DNA from: Candidatus Vicinibacter affinis
GTDB taxonomy: Bacteria > Bacteroidota > Bacteroidia > Chitinophagales > Saprospiraceae
Direction of reading: 5' to 3'
NCBI GenBank assembly: GCA_016714365.1
Contig: JADJNH010000005.1
Coordinates: 782,501-846,500, forward strand
Length of the DNA: 64,000 nt
The position numbers and the translations under genes were made by a program. The notes under the pieces are model-generated. The model was not told the origin of the DNA, searched no databases, and was given only the letters and a program-made list of their open reading frames with translations. Positions 1-10,058 of this stretch are shown here, in pieces; position 1 is the first letter of the stretch; each line of letters begins with the position of its first letter.

Positions 1-1974
<1,974 letters not shown>

Positions 1975-2140
1975 TTTTTTTATTCTTTTCACTAAACAGC
2001 ATCATTTTCTCATCCAACCTTTTTTTTTATTTGAATAATGTTTCAAATAATACAAATAATATCATCCATTCATTTGGATTAAATTATTGGTTTCTCCATT
2101 CCGGTGGAGAGCGGCTCATTGATCCGTATACCAAAAGTTT

Positions 2141-2247
<107 letters not shown>

Positions 2248-2267
2248 TTTTTTTTTTTTTTACAATT

Positions 2268-2309
2268 AAGCCTTGTTAAGCATCTTGCATTACAAGGCTT
2301 TTTTATTTT
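2268..2309 (+). terminator. rRNA operon terminator
   Basis: A 9-bp stem (AAGCCTTGT at 2268-2276 with ACAAGGCTT at 2292-2300) encloses a 15-nt loop and is followed by a T-rich tract. It lies just after the T-run that trails 5S, so the rRNA operon has two consecutive stop signals. Confidence 0.85.
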
Positions 2310-2505
2310 AATGAACCAATTGATCCAATTCTCTCAATTCTGTTGCTTGGCTTACAAATTTGGAAGTGCAATCTAGAATACTTGATTTAATCATGGGCCC
2401 ATTTTAAATAGCTTAGACTGGATAAGTCTGATGGTTTAGTCTCTACGTTAATTGTCCATCCAGCCAGACAAAATACCTCTCAAAATCTAGTTTGTATCAG
2501 ATCGA

Positions 2506-2937
2506 ATGATTGAACAAAGCTTTCTTTTAATTAATCTGTGGCTTTTGCTTTTAATTTTAAATAGTATAATTTATTTTTACATGACTGCCAGTTTAATGGT
2601 GCTCTTAGATGGAAAATTTGTAAATCTTTTGATCCAATTTGATTCTATGACACCTGCAAGTTTTTTATTCCTTTTCTTATCAGCTTTAACGGTCAATGTG
2701 ATATTGATTTTATTGGATTTTAAATTCAAAAGGTATTGGTATTATGCTATTCGGTTGGTTGTATTAATATTTTTTTCTTCATTAGTAATTAAATATCGTC
2801 CGATACAACACCCGATATTAGGCAATGAAAATGTAATTTTATTATTATACTGCCTGACGTTTCTACTTTTGATAGTAATTTTGAAGGGTAAAACAGTTTT
2901 TTCAGAATATTGGATTAACAAACCTTCTAATAGGTAA
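2506..2937 (+). CDS. Hypothetical four-helix membrane protein
   Basis: A 143-residue protein, very rich in Leu, Ile and Phe. Four hydrophobic segments are visible (about residues 5-30, 50-70, 77-96 and 108-127), separated by short charged loops, so an inner-membrane location is likely. No family motif is recognised. It stands alone about 200 bp downstream of the rRNA terminator, with 287 bp before the next gene, so it is probably a single-gene transcript. Base composition is even more AT-rich than its surroundings. The call rests on length and clean hydrophobic periodicity; function unknown. Confidence 0.6.
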   Translation: MIEQSFLLINLWLLLLILNSIIYFYMTASLMVLLDGKFVNLLIQFDSMTPASFLFLFLSALTVNVILILLDFKFKRYWYYAIRLVVLIFFSSLVIKYRPIQHPILGNENVILLLYCLTFLLLIVILKGKTVFSEYWINKPSNR

Positions 2938-3224
2938 GTTAACAATCCTTTAAACAAAGGCAGAAATTAGATAACTTTTTAGGTAGAGCCATTTGGATTA
3001 ATGTGCAGTATTTTAAATTCTTACTAAAAGTCTATATCCCTCTTTCTTTAAGTTGCTTTATTTATAGTTGGAAAATTCACGTTTAAATTCCTTAAGTCAA
3101 CAAAGAAATTTCTGCTAAAAAAAAGTTGTCTGAAATGTTAAAATTTAGTTAAAGTTCAAATTATTATTATAAATAGTTTTCGATATTACTTATTTTAGTA
3201 AATGTAATCTACAAATCATGCTAT

Positions 3225-3845
3225 ATGAATGCAAGAATTTATTTGAAATTTTTAATTGCCTTACTGTTATTTTCCGTCTTAACACAAGGTAAGTGTAAAA
3301 AAAGTTCATCAAATAATCCTGAAAACTGGACGCGTACATTTGAGTTAAGGTTAACTTTTTCTCAATATTTGAGAAATACAAATACTGGAGATCCGAGGTG
3401 TGATATTATCAATACAGCATATTGTGCTAATTCAGCTTCAGATTTGATGGGCTGCAGAACTTGTCATTGGGCACTACCAGGGTTGCAAAATAGAAATCTA
3501 TTTACGAAATCTCTTTCTACAGATAGTTGGTATGGAACAATTTCAATTTATAATGCAGATAACGGTACCTCAATTGGAAGTGTAAATTTAGGAGATCCAA
3601 ACCAAAAAAATGTTAAATGCAATGTCTTCGGTTCATTTGAAGGTAAAATACCTGATGGCAATATTAAAATTGTGGTAAAATTATTTGAACCATGTTTTCA
3701 CACAGGTTATTGCAGAGGTACAATTGGTGGTAAATATCCTCGATCAATTTGGTACTGGGAGGGCAATGTTAATAGTTCAGCTGAACATGTCAAGTTGGAC
3801 CTTGAAATTAATGAAAGTGCCATCGAAACAATAGGTCTCTGTTAA
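3225..3845 (+). CDS. Hypothetical exported cysteine-rich protein
   Basis: A 206-residue protein with an N-terminal hydrophobic segment (residues 5-20) that looks like a signal sequence. There is a Cys at 24, but the residues before it (TQGK) do not make a proper lipobox. Nine cysteines are spread through the chain (24, 59, 67, 77, 80, 132, 157, 163, 206, the last being the C-terminal residue), which suggests an extracytoplasmic disulfide-bonded domain. Residues 77-81 read C-R-T-C-H, formally a haem c attachment motif, but a lone motif in a Cys-rich protein may be chance. It is followed after 29 bp by a lipoprotein gene on the same strand. No recognised family. Confidence 0.6.
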   Translation: MNARIYLKFLIALLLFSVLTQGKCKKSSSNNPENWTRTFELRLTFSQYLRNTNTGDPRCDIINTAYCANSASDLMGCRTCHWALPGLQNRNLFTKSLSTDSWYGTISIYNADNGTSIGSVNLGDPNQKNVKCNVFGSFEGKIPDGNIKIVVKLFEPCFHTGYCRGTIGGKYPRSIWYWEGNVNSSAEHVKLDLEINESAIETIGLC

Positions 3846-3874
3846 GTTATCATTTCATTTTTAAAATTCATTTT

Positions 3875-4654
3875 ATGAAAATTTATATAATATCGATATT
3901 TTTCCCATTTATTTTTTTAGGTTGCTCAAAGCCAGAGGCGAATAGCATCTTAAGTTATGCTATAGGTTCGGTTATCGGACAGACTTACAATTTAAATGGA
4001 GATTCAATTTTAGTTCAAAATCTTGTGAATTTTTTAGAGATTGGGGAAGATGGATATGGGGGAGGGTTTATCAATTTTGAAAATTCAAAATTGATGGTTA
4101 ACGCAAGTAGCAAAGGAGAGGTCAATACACTAACAATCTCACCTGGAAATATTGTTGTCCTTGCAAATCAAAATGGTAATATCAATGGAATATTTCCAAA
4201 TACCAATAATCAATATTTTGGTTCAAATATTAATATTGGAATTTCATCAACTAATTACGGCCAAAATTATACATTATACATGCCTCATGATTTTACCGTA
4301 ATTTCTCCTACAATAGGTTCAATAGTTTCAAAATCTTCAGGGTTTACATTGGAATGGACAACTGATTCTAATCCTTTAAATGACAAGGGAGTACTAATTG
4401 AATTAACTTTTGATTTGGAATACAATATTCTGTTTGATCCAAATTTATCCGGAGACAGTATGGTAAAAAGATTCCTTGTTCCGGATAATGGTTCATACAC
4501 AATATCCTCATCTGATCTAATGGAATTTCCTAAGTGTAAAGGTATATTTGTATCGGTCCAAAAAGGTGATTATAAGAACTATGTTATAAATAGTAAAAGT
4601 TTTCCTATTGCATTGATTAATAAGAAGATGTTACCGATTGAACTTATTAATTAA
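3875..4654 (+). CDS. Hypothetical lipoprotein
   Basis: A 259-residue protein with a short hydrophobic leader ending in FLGC, so Cys17 is a likely lipidation site after signal peptidase II cleavage. The mature chain is rich in Asn, Ser, Gly and Ile with alternating beta-type patterns, typical of surface or periplasmic beta-sandwich proteins of Bacteroidota, but no domain is recognised. It lies 29 bp after the Cys-rich exported protein and probably shares its transcript. Convergent to the CotH gene, with about 270 bp of AT-rich DNA between them. Function unknown. Confidence 0.6.
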   Translation: MKIYIISIFFPFIFLGCSKPEANSILSYAIGSVIGQTYNLNGDSILVQNLVNFLEIGEDGYGGGFINFENSKLMVNASSKGEVNTLTISPGNIVVLANQNGNINGIFPNTNNQYFGSNINIGISSTNYGQNYTLYMPHDFTVISPTIGSIVSKSSGFTLEWTTDSNPLNDKGVLIELTFDLEYNILFDPNLSGDSMVKRFLVPDNGSYTISSSDLMEFPKCKGIFVSVQKGDYKNYVINSKSFPIALINKKMLPIELIN

Positions 4655-4925
4655 GTTGATTACCTTAATCATTTAGTTATAGCCTAAAGCTTATATGTAT
4701 ATGTCATCAATTTTTTTTATCAAGATTATTCTATTAGGCAAACATTTTATTATTAGGTGATAATTTGTATTGCCAAAGGAAATTAGATTTCTAATTCTCA
4801 AATCTAACAATTTTACTGTTGTCAAATTGGTTTCAATTTTTACTTATTTTCGGAAGCTTTGGAATTTGAAATACATTGTCCAAAAGACTGATGCGTACAT
4901 TCATTAGAAATCGAATTGGAAGAAT

Positions 4926-5144
4926 TTAATTTCTGACAACAATTTTCTCCCTGCCAATAACCTTGTCGTCATCACTTAATGCAGTAAGGATATAAATTCC
5001 ATCCAACAATTTAGGAAGAGGTACTTCCTGTTTTGTAACATAAGTCTGATAAATTTTTCTCCCGCAGAGATCATAAAGTACAATTTTTTGAAAAACAGTC
5101 GAACTCTTAATAAATATTAAGCTGCTGCAAGGATTTGGGTACAC
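4926..5144 (-). pseudogene. Out-of-frame T9SS type A sorting domain of the CotH gene
   Basis: This frame encodes a complete type IX secretion C-terminal sorting domain: it opens with V-Y-P-N-P, continues with a DLCGRKIYQT-type strand and a LPKLLDGIYI-type strand, and ends IVVRN. It overlaps the last codons of the upstream CotH-domain gene in another frame. Adding one base within the GTGTACCC stretch near 5141-5146 would restore F-S-V-Y-P-N-P and join the two frames. It is therefore the detached 3' end of that gene, not a separate gene. The cause could be a true frameshift mutation, a programmed shift or a sequencing error. Confidence 0.8.
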
Positions 5145-7254
5145 TGAAAAGATGCTTTTCCCGGAAGGATTGTTGGTATCGCTTGGCAGTATTATTTCTA
5201 CCTGGGCTGGGTGTATATTTTTGAAATGTACCTATCCCATTGGGTACACGTGCAAAAGCACCGTTGTTGTCCTGTGCAGGAAATTCTATTTCATCCATTA
5301 ATCCAAACAAATTAGATTCACTGTCGAATAATCCAATGTATTCCCCGGCAGCATCTAATTTGAAGTTAGTGTGATTACTTCCTTGTTTTGCGTCGTTGTC
5401 AGCCCAAATAATCAGATACTGTCCGGGAGCCAATGAGACAGAAGGCAGCTTCCATTTGGTAGAATTATTTTTATCGTCAGAGAGAAATTTATCTCCGAGA
5501 TAAATGGACATGGTTCCTTTATTGTACAATTCAATCCAATCATCAAATTCGCCAAATTCATCTTTTAGGATGCTTTGGTTTGATGCACATATTTCATTAA
5601 TAACTAAGTCGCTTTTGGATTTTCCTATATTAATTATCTGGTAGCCACAAGATGGCCAGGTGGTTTCATTGGATGACTGGTCAGTAGATTTGATGTAATA
5701 TTCCAGCATGCTGTTAGATTTTGGACCCTCAATGATTGCACCATAAATCAAATCTTTTGCGTTTTTGTCATGCTGATTTCCATCGTCCAACATGGGGATG
5801 CAGGTAAAAGACCCTGATTGCGAAAATCTGTAACACAGATTCACCTGAACAGAAGATCCATCATCTTCTATTTCTGCATTGACCCAAACTTGTTCTCCGG
5901 GTTGAGGAAGATTATTTTTTACATTTCTGACAATAGGCGCAAGACGACCAAATGATAATTGTGATCTTGCTGCATTCACTCTTTTTATTACATAGGATAG
6001 AATTCCGTTGGGTAAATGACTGAAGGGCAATGCATTTTCAAAACCGTTTTGAAAATCCATTGTCGTAAATCCGTTTGCCAAAGGATAAAACGAATCTTTT
6101 TCAACATACGGCTTGAGTTGTTGTATCAGCAAATTTGCCTGAAGTCTGAATTGTGATTCATTAAAAAGTGAATCCAAATATTTTTTTAAATAGAAGCTAA
6201 ACCTTTCCTTGTACTGTGGTACAGCAAGAAGTTTGGTGTACAATGGTCTTAGTTGTGAAGAATTGTGCCAATTGTAAATATTTCTATTTGGCCAGTCTCT
6301 GCCAATCCAATCAATACCTAAAGTATTGTCCAAATCATAAGGGATGATTTGAAATTTTGAATTTCGAGTATTGTAATATAAAAAGAAATTATTCTTGTTG
6401 TAAATCAATCCATCCCACTGCCCTATCAGAATTTCAAATACCAAATATCTGATCACCTGATCTACATCTAATACCTTTTCTAACTCGCAGCTTAACTGAG
6501 CGGACGGTGTATTGTTTAAGATATATAGAAGATGGACAAGGTCTTTATAAGCATCAGGACCTTCTTTCCCCTGAAGTTCATACGCCCTCCTTCCTGAAAA
6601 TTCTTCTTTGTAGAAATTTGGATCGGCACCTTTATACAACAAGTCCGCCGGATAAAGACATTTATAAAGACTACCATCTTTATTGCCAAATCTAATTTCC
6701 ATAAACTCTTCGTCAATGTGTTCTACATTGGTGTACAATCCATAAAAGGAGTCATTAATAAACAGTTGAATATGATTTACCCTGGCGGCAGGCAATCCGA
6801 TTTTTGAAGCGAAAGCCCAGCACATGGTGGAACGTGAAAGAGTCGGGTCATTGGTTTCAGCATTTAAATTAATTTTTTCAAGACCATGGAATTTTCCTTC
6901 CTTGGAAAAATCGCTGAAAGAAATTTTGAAAGATTTTTTTGGTGAGTTTCGAGAGGTATTTCCCCTTAAACCAAAACCTATGTTTAAAAAGGTATCTTTC
7001 TTTTGTCCATTGTCAAAGAAAAAGTCACTTTTAAAAGTTTGATCACTTTCTTTATTTACCGGGTCAAGTATCCATTTAAGTGAGTCAGGATTAATGCGTA
7101 CATCCATTCTTGGTACCACATCGTCTTTGTAAATGTCTCCCTTGGGTGGTTGTACTACTTGAGCATTGGATTGGATATGATGGGATAAAAGAATGATAAA
7201 ACACAGAAGGGCGGTTAATTTTCTGATTGTATTGTAGAAAGCGGAGCGTCCCAT
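5107..7254 (-). CDS. CotH kinase family / lamin-tail domain protein, frameshifted at the 3' end
   Basis: A 715-residue exported protein. Residues 1-32 are a signal peptide ending in SNAQ. A CotH-type protein-kinase-like domain follows (about 60-440), with LRGNTSR (97-103), the VEHIDEEF block (177-184) and the metal-binding IPYDLDNTLG (304-313). A lamin-tail (LTD) domain with VINEI and DDWIELYN motifs occupies about 550-690. The frame then ends after 18 unrelated residues, while the expected T9SS type A domain continues in another frame (4926-5144). The full gene would thus run 4926-7254. As read, the protein would reach the periplasm but lack its outer-membrane sorting signal. CotH proteins in spores phosphorylate coat proteins; the role here is unknown. 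Confidence 0.88.
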   Translation of the reverse strand: MGRSAFYNTIRKLTALLCFIILLSHHIQSNAQVVQPPKGDIYKDDVVPRMDVRINPDSLKWILDPVNKESDQTFKSDFFFDNGQKKDTFLNIGFGLRGNTSRNSPKKSFKISFSDFSKEGKFHGLEKINLNAETNDPTLSRSTMCWAFASKIGLPAARVNHIQLFINDSFYGLYTNVEHIDEEFMEIRFGNKDGSLYKCLYPADLLYKGADPNFYKEEFSGRRAYELQGKEGPDAYKDLVHLLYILNNTPSAQLSCELEKVLDVDQVIRYLVFEILIGQWDGLIYNKNNFFLYYNTRNSKFQIIPYDLDNTLGIDWIGRDWPNRNIYNWHNSSQLRPLYTKLLAVPQYKERFSFYLKKYLDSLFNESQFRLQANLLIQQLKPYVEKDSFYPLANGFTTMDFQNGFENALPFSHLPNGILSYVIKRVNAARSQLSFGRLAPIVRNVKNNLPQPGEQVWVNAEIEDDGSSVQVNLCYRFSQSGSFTCIPMLDDGNQHDKNAKDLIYGAIIEGPKSNSMLEYYIKSTDQSSNETTWPSCGYQIINIGKSKSDLVINEICASNQSILKDEFGEFDDWIELYNKGTMSIYLGDKFLSDDKNNSTKWKLPSVSLAPGQYLIIWADNDAKQGSNHTNFKLDAAGEYIGLFDSESNLFGLMDEIEFPAQDNNGAFARVPNGIGTFQKYTPSPGRNNTAKRYQQSFREKHLFSVPKSLQQLNIY

Positions 7255-7433
7255 ATCATATAGATTTCAACAAATATCGTCAAGAACTGTCAATTTGGTT
7301 AGATTAAAACTTTCATTCAATTTTCCAATTACTCCAAACAACAAATTATAACTGGAAATGCGAATTGATTCACACCAGAGGCCAGTTCATTGTCGGCAAT
7401 AATTTTACAAAATCCAAATGATTTAAGTGGGAA

Positions 7434-8648
7434 TTATTTTTCCCAGGTTCGGAATTTTGAAGTGGAAAAGAAAACCTGCTCCAACAGCAATTGGTAGTTT
7501 TCATTCAGTGATTGATTTCTTCTTAGCATCACTGCTTTGGCAGTTTCAAGAAATTTATCCATGCCAAAGGTGCTGAATCCCGAAGCCCCACCCCAGGCAA
7601 AATCCGGAATAAATTGCCTTGGATATCCGGCACCAAAAACATTGGCGCCAACCCCTACTACCGTTCCTGTATTAAACATGGTGTTGATTCCACATTTGGC
7701 ATGATCCCCCATAATCATTCCACAAAAAATACTGTTGGTTTTGACAAATGATTCTTTGGAGTAATTCCAGAGTTTTACCTCCTGATAGGTATTTTTTAAA
7801 TTCGAAATATTCGTATCGGCGCCCAGATTACACCATTCACCTATGACGGAATTGCCTAGATATCCATCATGTGCTTTATTGGAGTTTGCCTGAAGGACGC
7901 TGTTCTGAATTTCACCGCCGACTTTTGATCCCGGGCCAATCGTTGTGGGGCCATAAATTTTTGCACCCATCTTGAGGACCGACCCTTCACACAAAGCAAG
8001 CGATCCTCGCACTGTACAACCTTCCATGATTTCTGCATTTTTACCAATGTATATGGATCCGGTTGTGCTGTTTAGTATACTGCAATGGACAATTGCTCCT
8101 TCTTCGAGGAAGATCCTGTCTCCGAATACCTGATTTGATTTATCCAGGCTTTGGCTGTCTCGTCCAAGGGTAATTAAATTATAGTCTTTCTCATGTTCTA
8201 TCCCATTCAGTTGGAAGATTTGCCATGGAAATGCCAGAATATTAAGTTCTTGTTCGTATGGAGGGACAAAAGCAAGGTGGGCGGGAAAATCTTTTCCCAA
8301 AAGATATCTTTCAACCCAATCCAGGCTTTGCGATTCGTCCATTTTAGCAGCCAGCCAAATACCTTTTTGATTTTTGATGGCCTGTCCGTTTTTTAAATCC
8401 AGAACCGTTTTAAAAAATCGCTCATCCGGCAAAACAGATCCATGAACAAAAAGATTTTCGGTAGAAAGGTCGATGGGGTACAAGGAAGCTAAAACAGATG
8501 GGCAAAGATGTGAAACCGGCAGACTGGTAATTTTCTCCCACTTTTCTGCAACGGTCAGAATCCCAACCCTAATATCAGCAACAGGCCTGGTTTGTGAAAG
8601 AGGCCATAAGGTAATGGAGGAAACCGGATCTACAAGGATGATTTTCAT
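7434..8648 (-). CDS. Putative sugar nucleotidyltransferase, GlmU-like, with left-handed beta-helix
   Basis: A 404-residue protein. The N-terminus (MKIILVDP, then LWPLSQTRPVADIRVGIL) matches the nucleotidyltransferase-like N-terminal domain of the Bacteroidota GlmU-like family. From about residue 185 to 370 there are hexapeptide-repeat rungs (IYIGKNAEI, then IYGPTTIGPGSKVGG), typical of a left-handed beta-helix acyltransferase fold. It probably handles sugar phosphates for envelope polysaccharide, but the substrate cannot be read from sequence. It lies 30 bp downstream of the L31 gene on the same strand and is likely co-transcribed with it. Confidence 0.85.
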   Translation of the reverse strand: MKIILVDPVSSITLWPLSQTRPVADIRVGILTVAEKWEKITSLPVSHLCPSVLASLYPIDLSTENLFVHGSVLPDERFFKTVLDLKNGQAIKNQKGIWLAAKMDESQSLDWVERYLLGKDFPAHLAFVPPYEQELNILAFPWQIFQLNGIEHEKDYNLITLGRDSQSLDKSNQVFGDRIFLEEGAIVHCSILNSTTGSIYIGKNAEIMEGCTVRGSLALCEGSVLKMGAKIYGPTTIGPGSKVGGEIQNSVLQANSNKAHDGYLGNSVIGEWCNLGADTNISNLKNTYQEVKLWNYSKESFVKTNSIFCGMIMGDHAKCGINTMFNTGTVVGVGANVFGAGYPRQFIPDFAWGGASGFSTFGMDKFLETAKAVMLRRNQSLNENYQLLLEQVFFSTSKFRTWEK

Positions 8649-8678
8649 TTGGCGGGTAAATTTTATACCCAGCCCAAA

Positions 8679-8939
8679 TTATGAGTTCTTATTGAATTTG
8701 CCGAATTTCTTGTTGAATTTATCAATTCGACCGGCTGTATCAATGAACTTCATTTTTCCAGTAAAGAAAGGGTGAGATTTACTGGATATCTCCAATCTGA
8801 TTAAAGGATATTCATTACCATCTTCCCATTGAATAGTTTCCTTGGTAGCAGTGCAGGATTTTGTCAAAAAAGCTTCGTTGCAAGAGAAGTCTTTGAATAC
8901 AACGTAGCGGTAGTTTGAAGGATGAATATCTTTTTTCAT
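8679..8939 (-). CDS. rpmE2: 50S ribosomal protein L31, type B
   Basis: An 86-residue protein starting MKKDIHPSNYRYVVFKD, the standard opening of type B L31, with the conserved SKSHPFFTGK segment near residues 54-63. It lacks the CxxC zinc ribbon of type A L31 and therefore does not need zinc. An in-frame Met nine codons upstream (8966) is rejected as start because it falls inside the promoter -7 element (8964-8971) and adds residues absent from the family. A strong Bacteroidota promoter lies just upstream (8964-8992). The GlmU-like gene follows after 30 bp. Confidence 0.96.
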   Translation of the reverse strand: MKKDIHPSNYRYVVFKDFSCNEAFLTKSCTATKETIQWEDGNEYPLIRLEISSKSHPFFTGKMKFIDTAGRIDKFNKKFGKFNKNS

Positions 8940-8963
8940 AAGTAAGCACTTAAAATTGGACCG

Positions 8964-8992
8964 CAAATATAATACAATTAAGTATTTTCAAA
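8964..8992 (-). promoter_or_regulatory. Bacteroidota-type promoter for rpmE2
   Basis: On the minus strand TTTG (8989-8992) is followed after 17 nt by TATATTTG (8964-8971), a full match to the -33/-7 consensus TTTG and TAnnTTTG. The predicted start of transcription near 8957 leaves a leader of about 18 nt before the L31 start codon. Confidence 0.75.
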
Positions 8993-9016
8993 CTAAAAAA
9001 AATGAAATAAACGGGA

Positions 9017-9985
9017 TTATAAGAGGGTTTTGATGAGCTGGTCTACCCCAAGGCCATCTGCTTCAGCTTTATAATTTACAACAATCCGGTGTCTGAGTAC
9101 CAATCCGGCAATTGCTTGCACATCCTCAATGTCCGGTGAATATTTGCCTTTTAGGGCTCCATAACATTTTGCTCCCAACACCAAATTTTGCGAAGCCCGG
9201 GGACCTGCTCCCCAACTGACATAGGTATTTACTTCTTTGGTAGCCCTTTCGGTCTTAGGTCTGGTTCTGGAAGCAAGGCTAACGGCATATTCCAGAACAT
9301 TGTCCGCAATTGGGATTTTTCTGATAACTTGCTGATAGTAAAGGATTTGCTCTGCGCTCAAAATGGATTTTAATTCAGTCTTCTGAAACATGGTGGTTTG
9401 TTTTACCACATTCAGTTCTTCCTCATAGCTTGGATAATCCAAAGGAATGTTGAACATAAATCGGTCTAATTGTGCTTCAGGGAGCGGGTAGGTTCCTTCT
9501 TGTTCAATGGGATTTTGAGTCGCCAAAACGAAAAAAGGATTTGGCAAAACATGTCTGGTACCACTGACGGTAACAATTCTTTCCTGCATGGCCTCCAGAA
9601 GTGCAGCCTGCGTTTTGGGAGGGGTCCTGTTGATCTCGTCGGCCAGAACAATATTCGCAAACAGTGGACCGCGGTTAAATCTAAAATGTCTGTCTTCATC
9701 CAGGATTTCTGATCCGGTAATGTCAGAAGGCATTAAATCAGGAGTGAACTGAATCCTTTTGAAGCTAAGGTCGAGTACTTGTGCCAGCGTATTGATGAGC
9801 AAAGTTTTAGCAAGTCCCGGCACTCCAACCAACAAACTATGTCCATTGCTGAACAAAGAGATAATGGAAGCCCTTACTACATCATTTTGACCGACTATGA
9901 CCTTAGAAATTTCCTGGCTTAAATCCTTATAAGATTGGGCAAGTGCATCTATGGCTTCTACATCTGATTTAAACTGGGTGAGCAT
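9017..9985 (-). CDS. MoxR-family AAA+ ATPase
   Basis: A 322-residue cytoplasmic ATPase of the MoxR group, which act as chaperones for metal-centre or envelope-complex maturation, often beside DUF58 and von Willebrand A proteins. Visible motifs: VGVPGLAKT Walker A (residues 53-61), IVLADEINR Walker B (112-120), a sensor-1-type FFVLATQNP (about 146-154) and the EGTYPLPEAQLDRF segment. The usual DUF58/VWA partners are absent here: ligA lies upstream and L31 downstream. A TACTTTTG -7 element on the minus strand (10003-10010) suggests its own promoter with a short leader. Confidence 0.93.
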   Translation of the reverse strand: MLTQFKSDVEAIDALAQSYKDLSQEISKVIVGQNDVVRASIISLFSNGHSLLVGVPGLAKTLLINTLAQVLDLSFKRIQFTPDLMPSDITGSEILDEDRHFRFNRGPLFANIVLADEINRTPPKTQAALLEAMQERIVTVSGTRHVLPNPFFVLATQNPIEQEGTYPLPEAQLDRFMFNIPLDYPSYEEELNVVKQTTMFQKTELKSILSAEQILYYQQVIRKIPIADNVLEYAVSLASRTRPKTERATKEVNTYVSWGAGPRASQNLVLGAKCYGALKGKYSPDIEDVQAIAGLVLRHRIVVNYKAEADGLGVDQLIKTLL

Positions 9986-10002
9986 CTTTTCTTAATTTTT
10001 GG

Positions 10003-10010
10003 CAAAAGTA
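10003..10010 (-). promoter_or_regulatory. -7 element of the MoxR gene promoter
   Basis: Minus-strand TACTTTTG fits TAnnTTTG exactly and lies 18 nt before the start codon. The best -33 candidate, a lone TTG near 10033, is 22 nt away, so only the -7 half is well supported. Confidence 0.45.
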
Positions 10011-10058
10011 TGAAATAGTCATTGATAACGAACAAGCAAGTCTTTAAGTTGTAAATTC

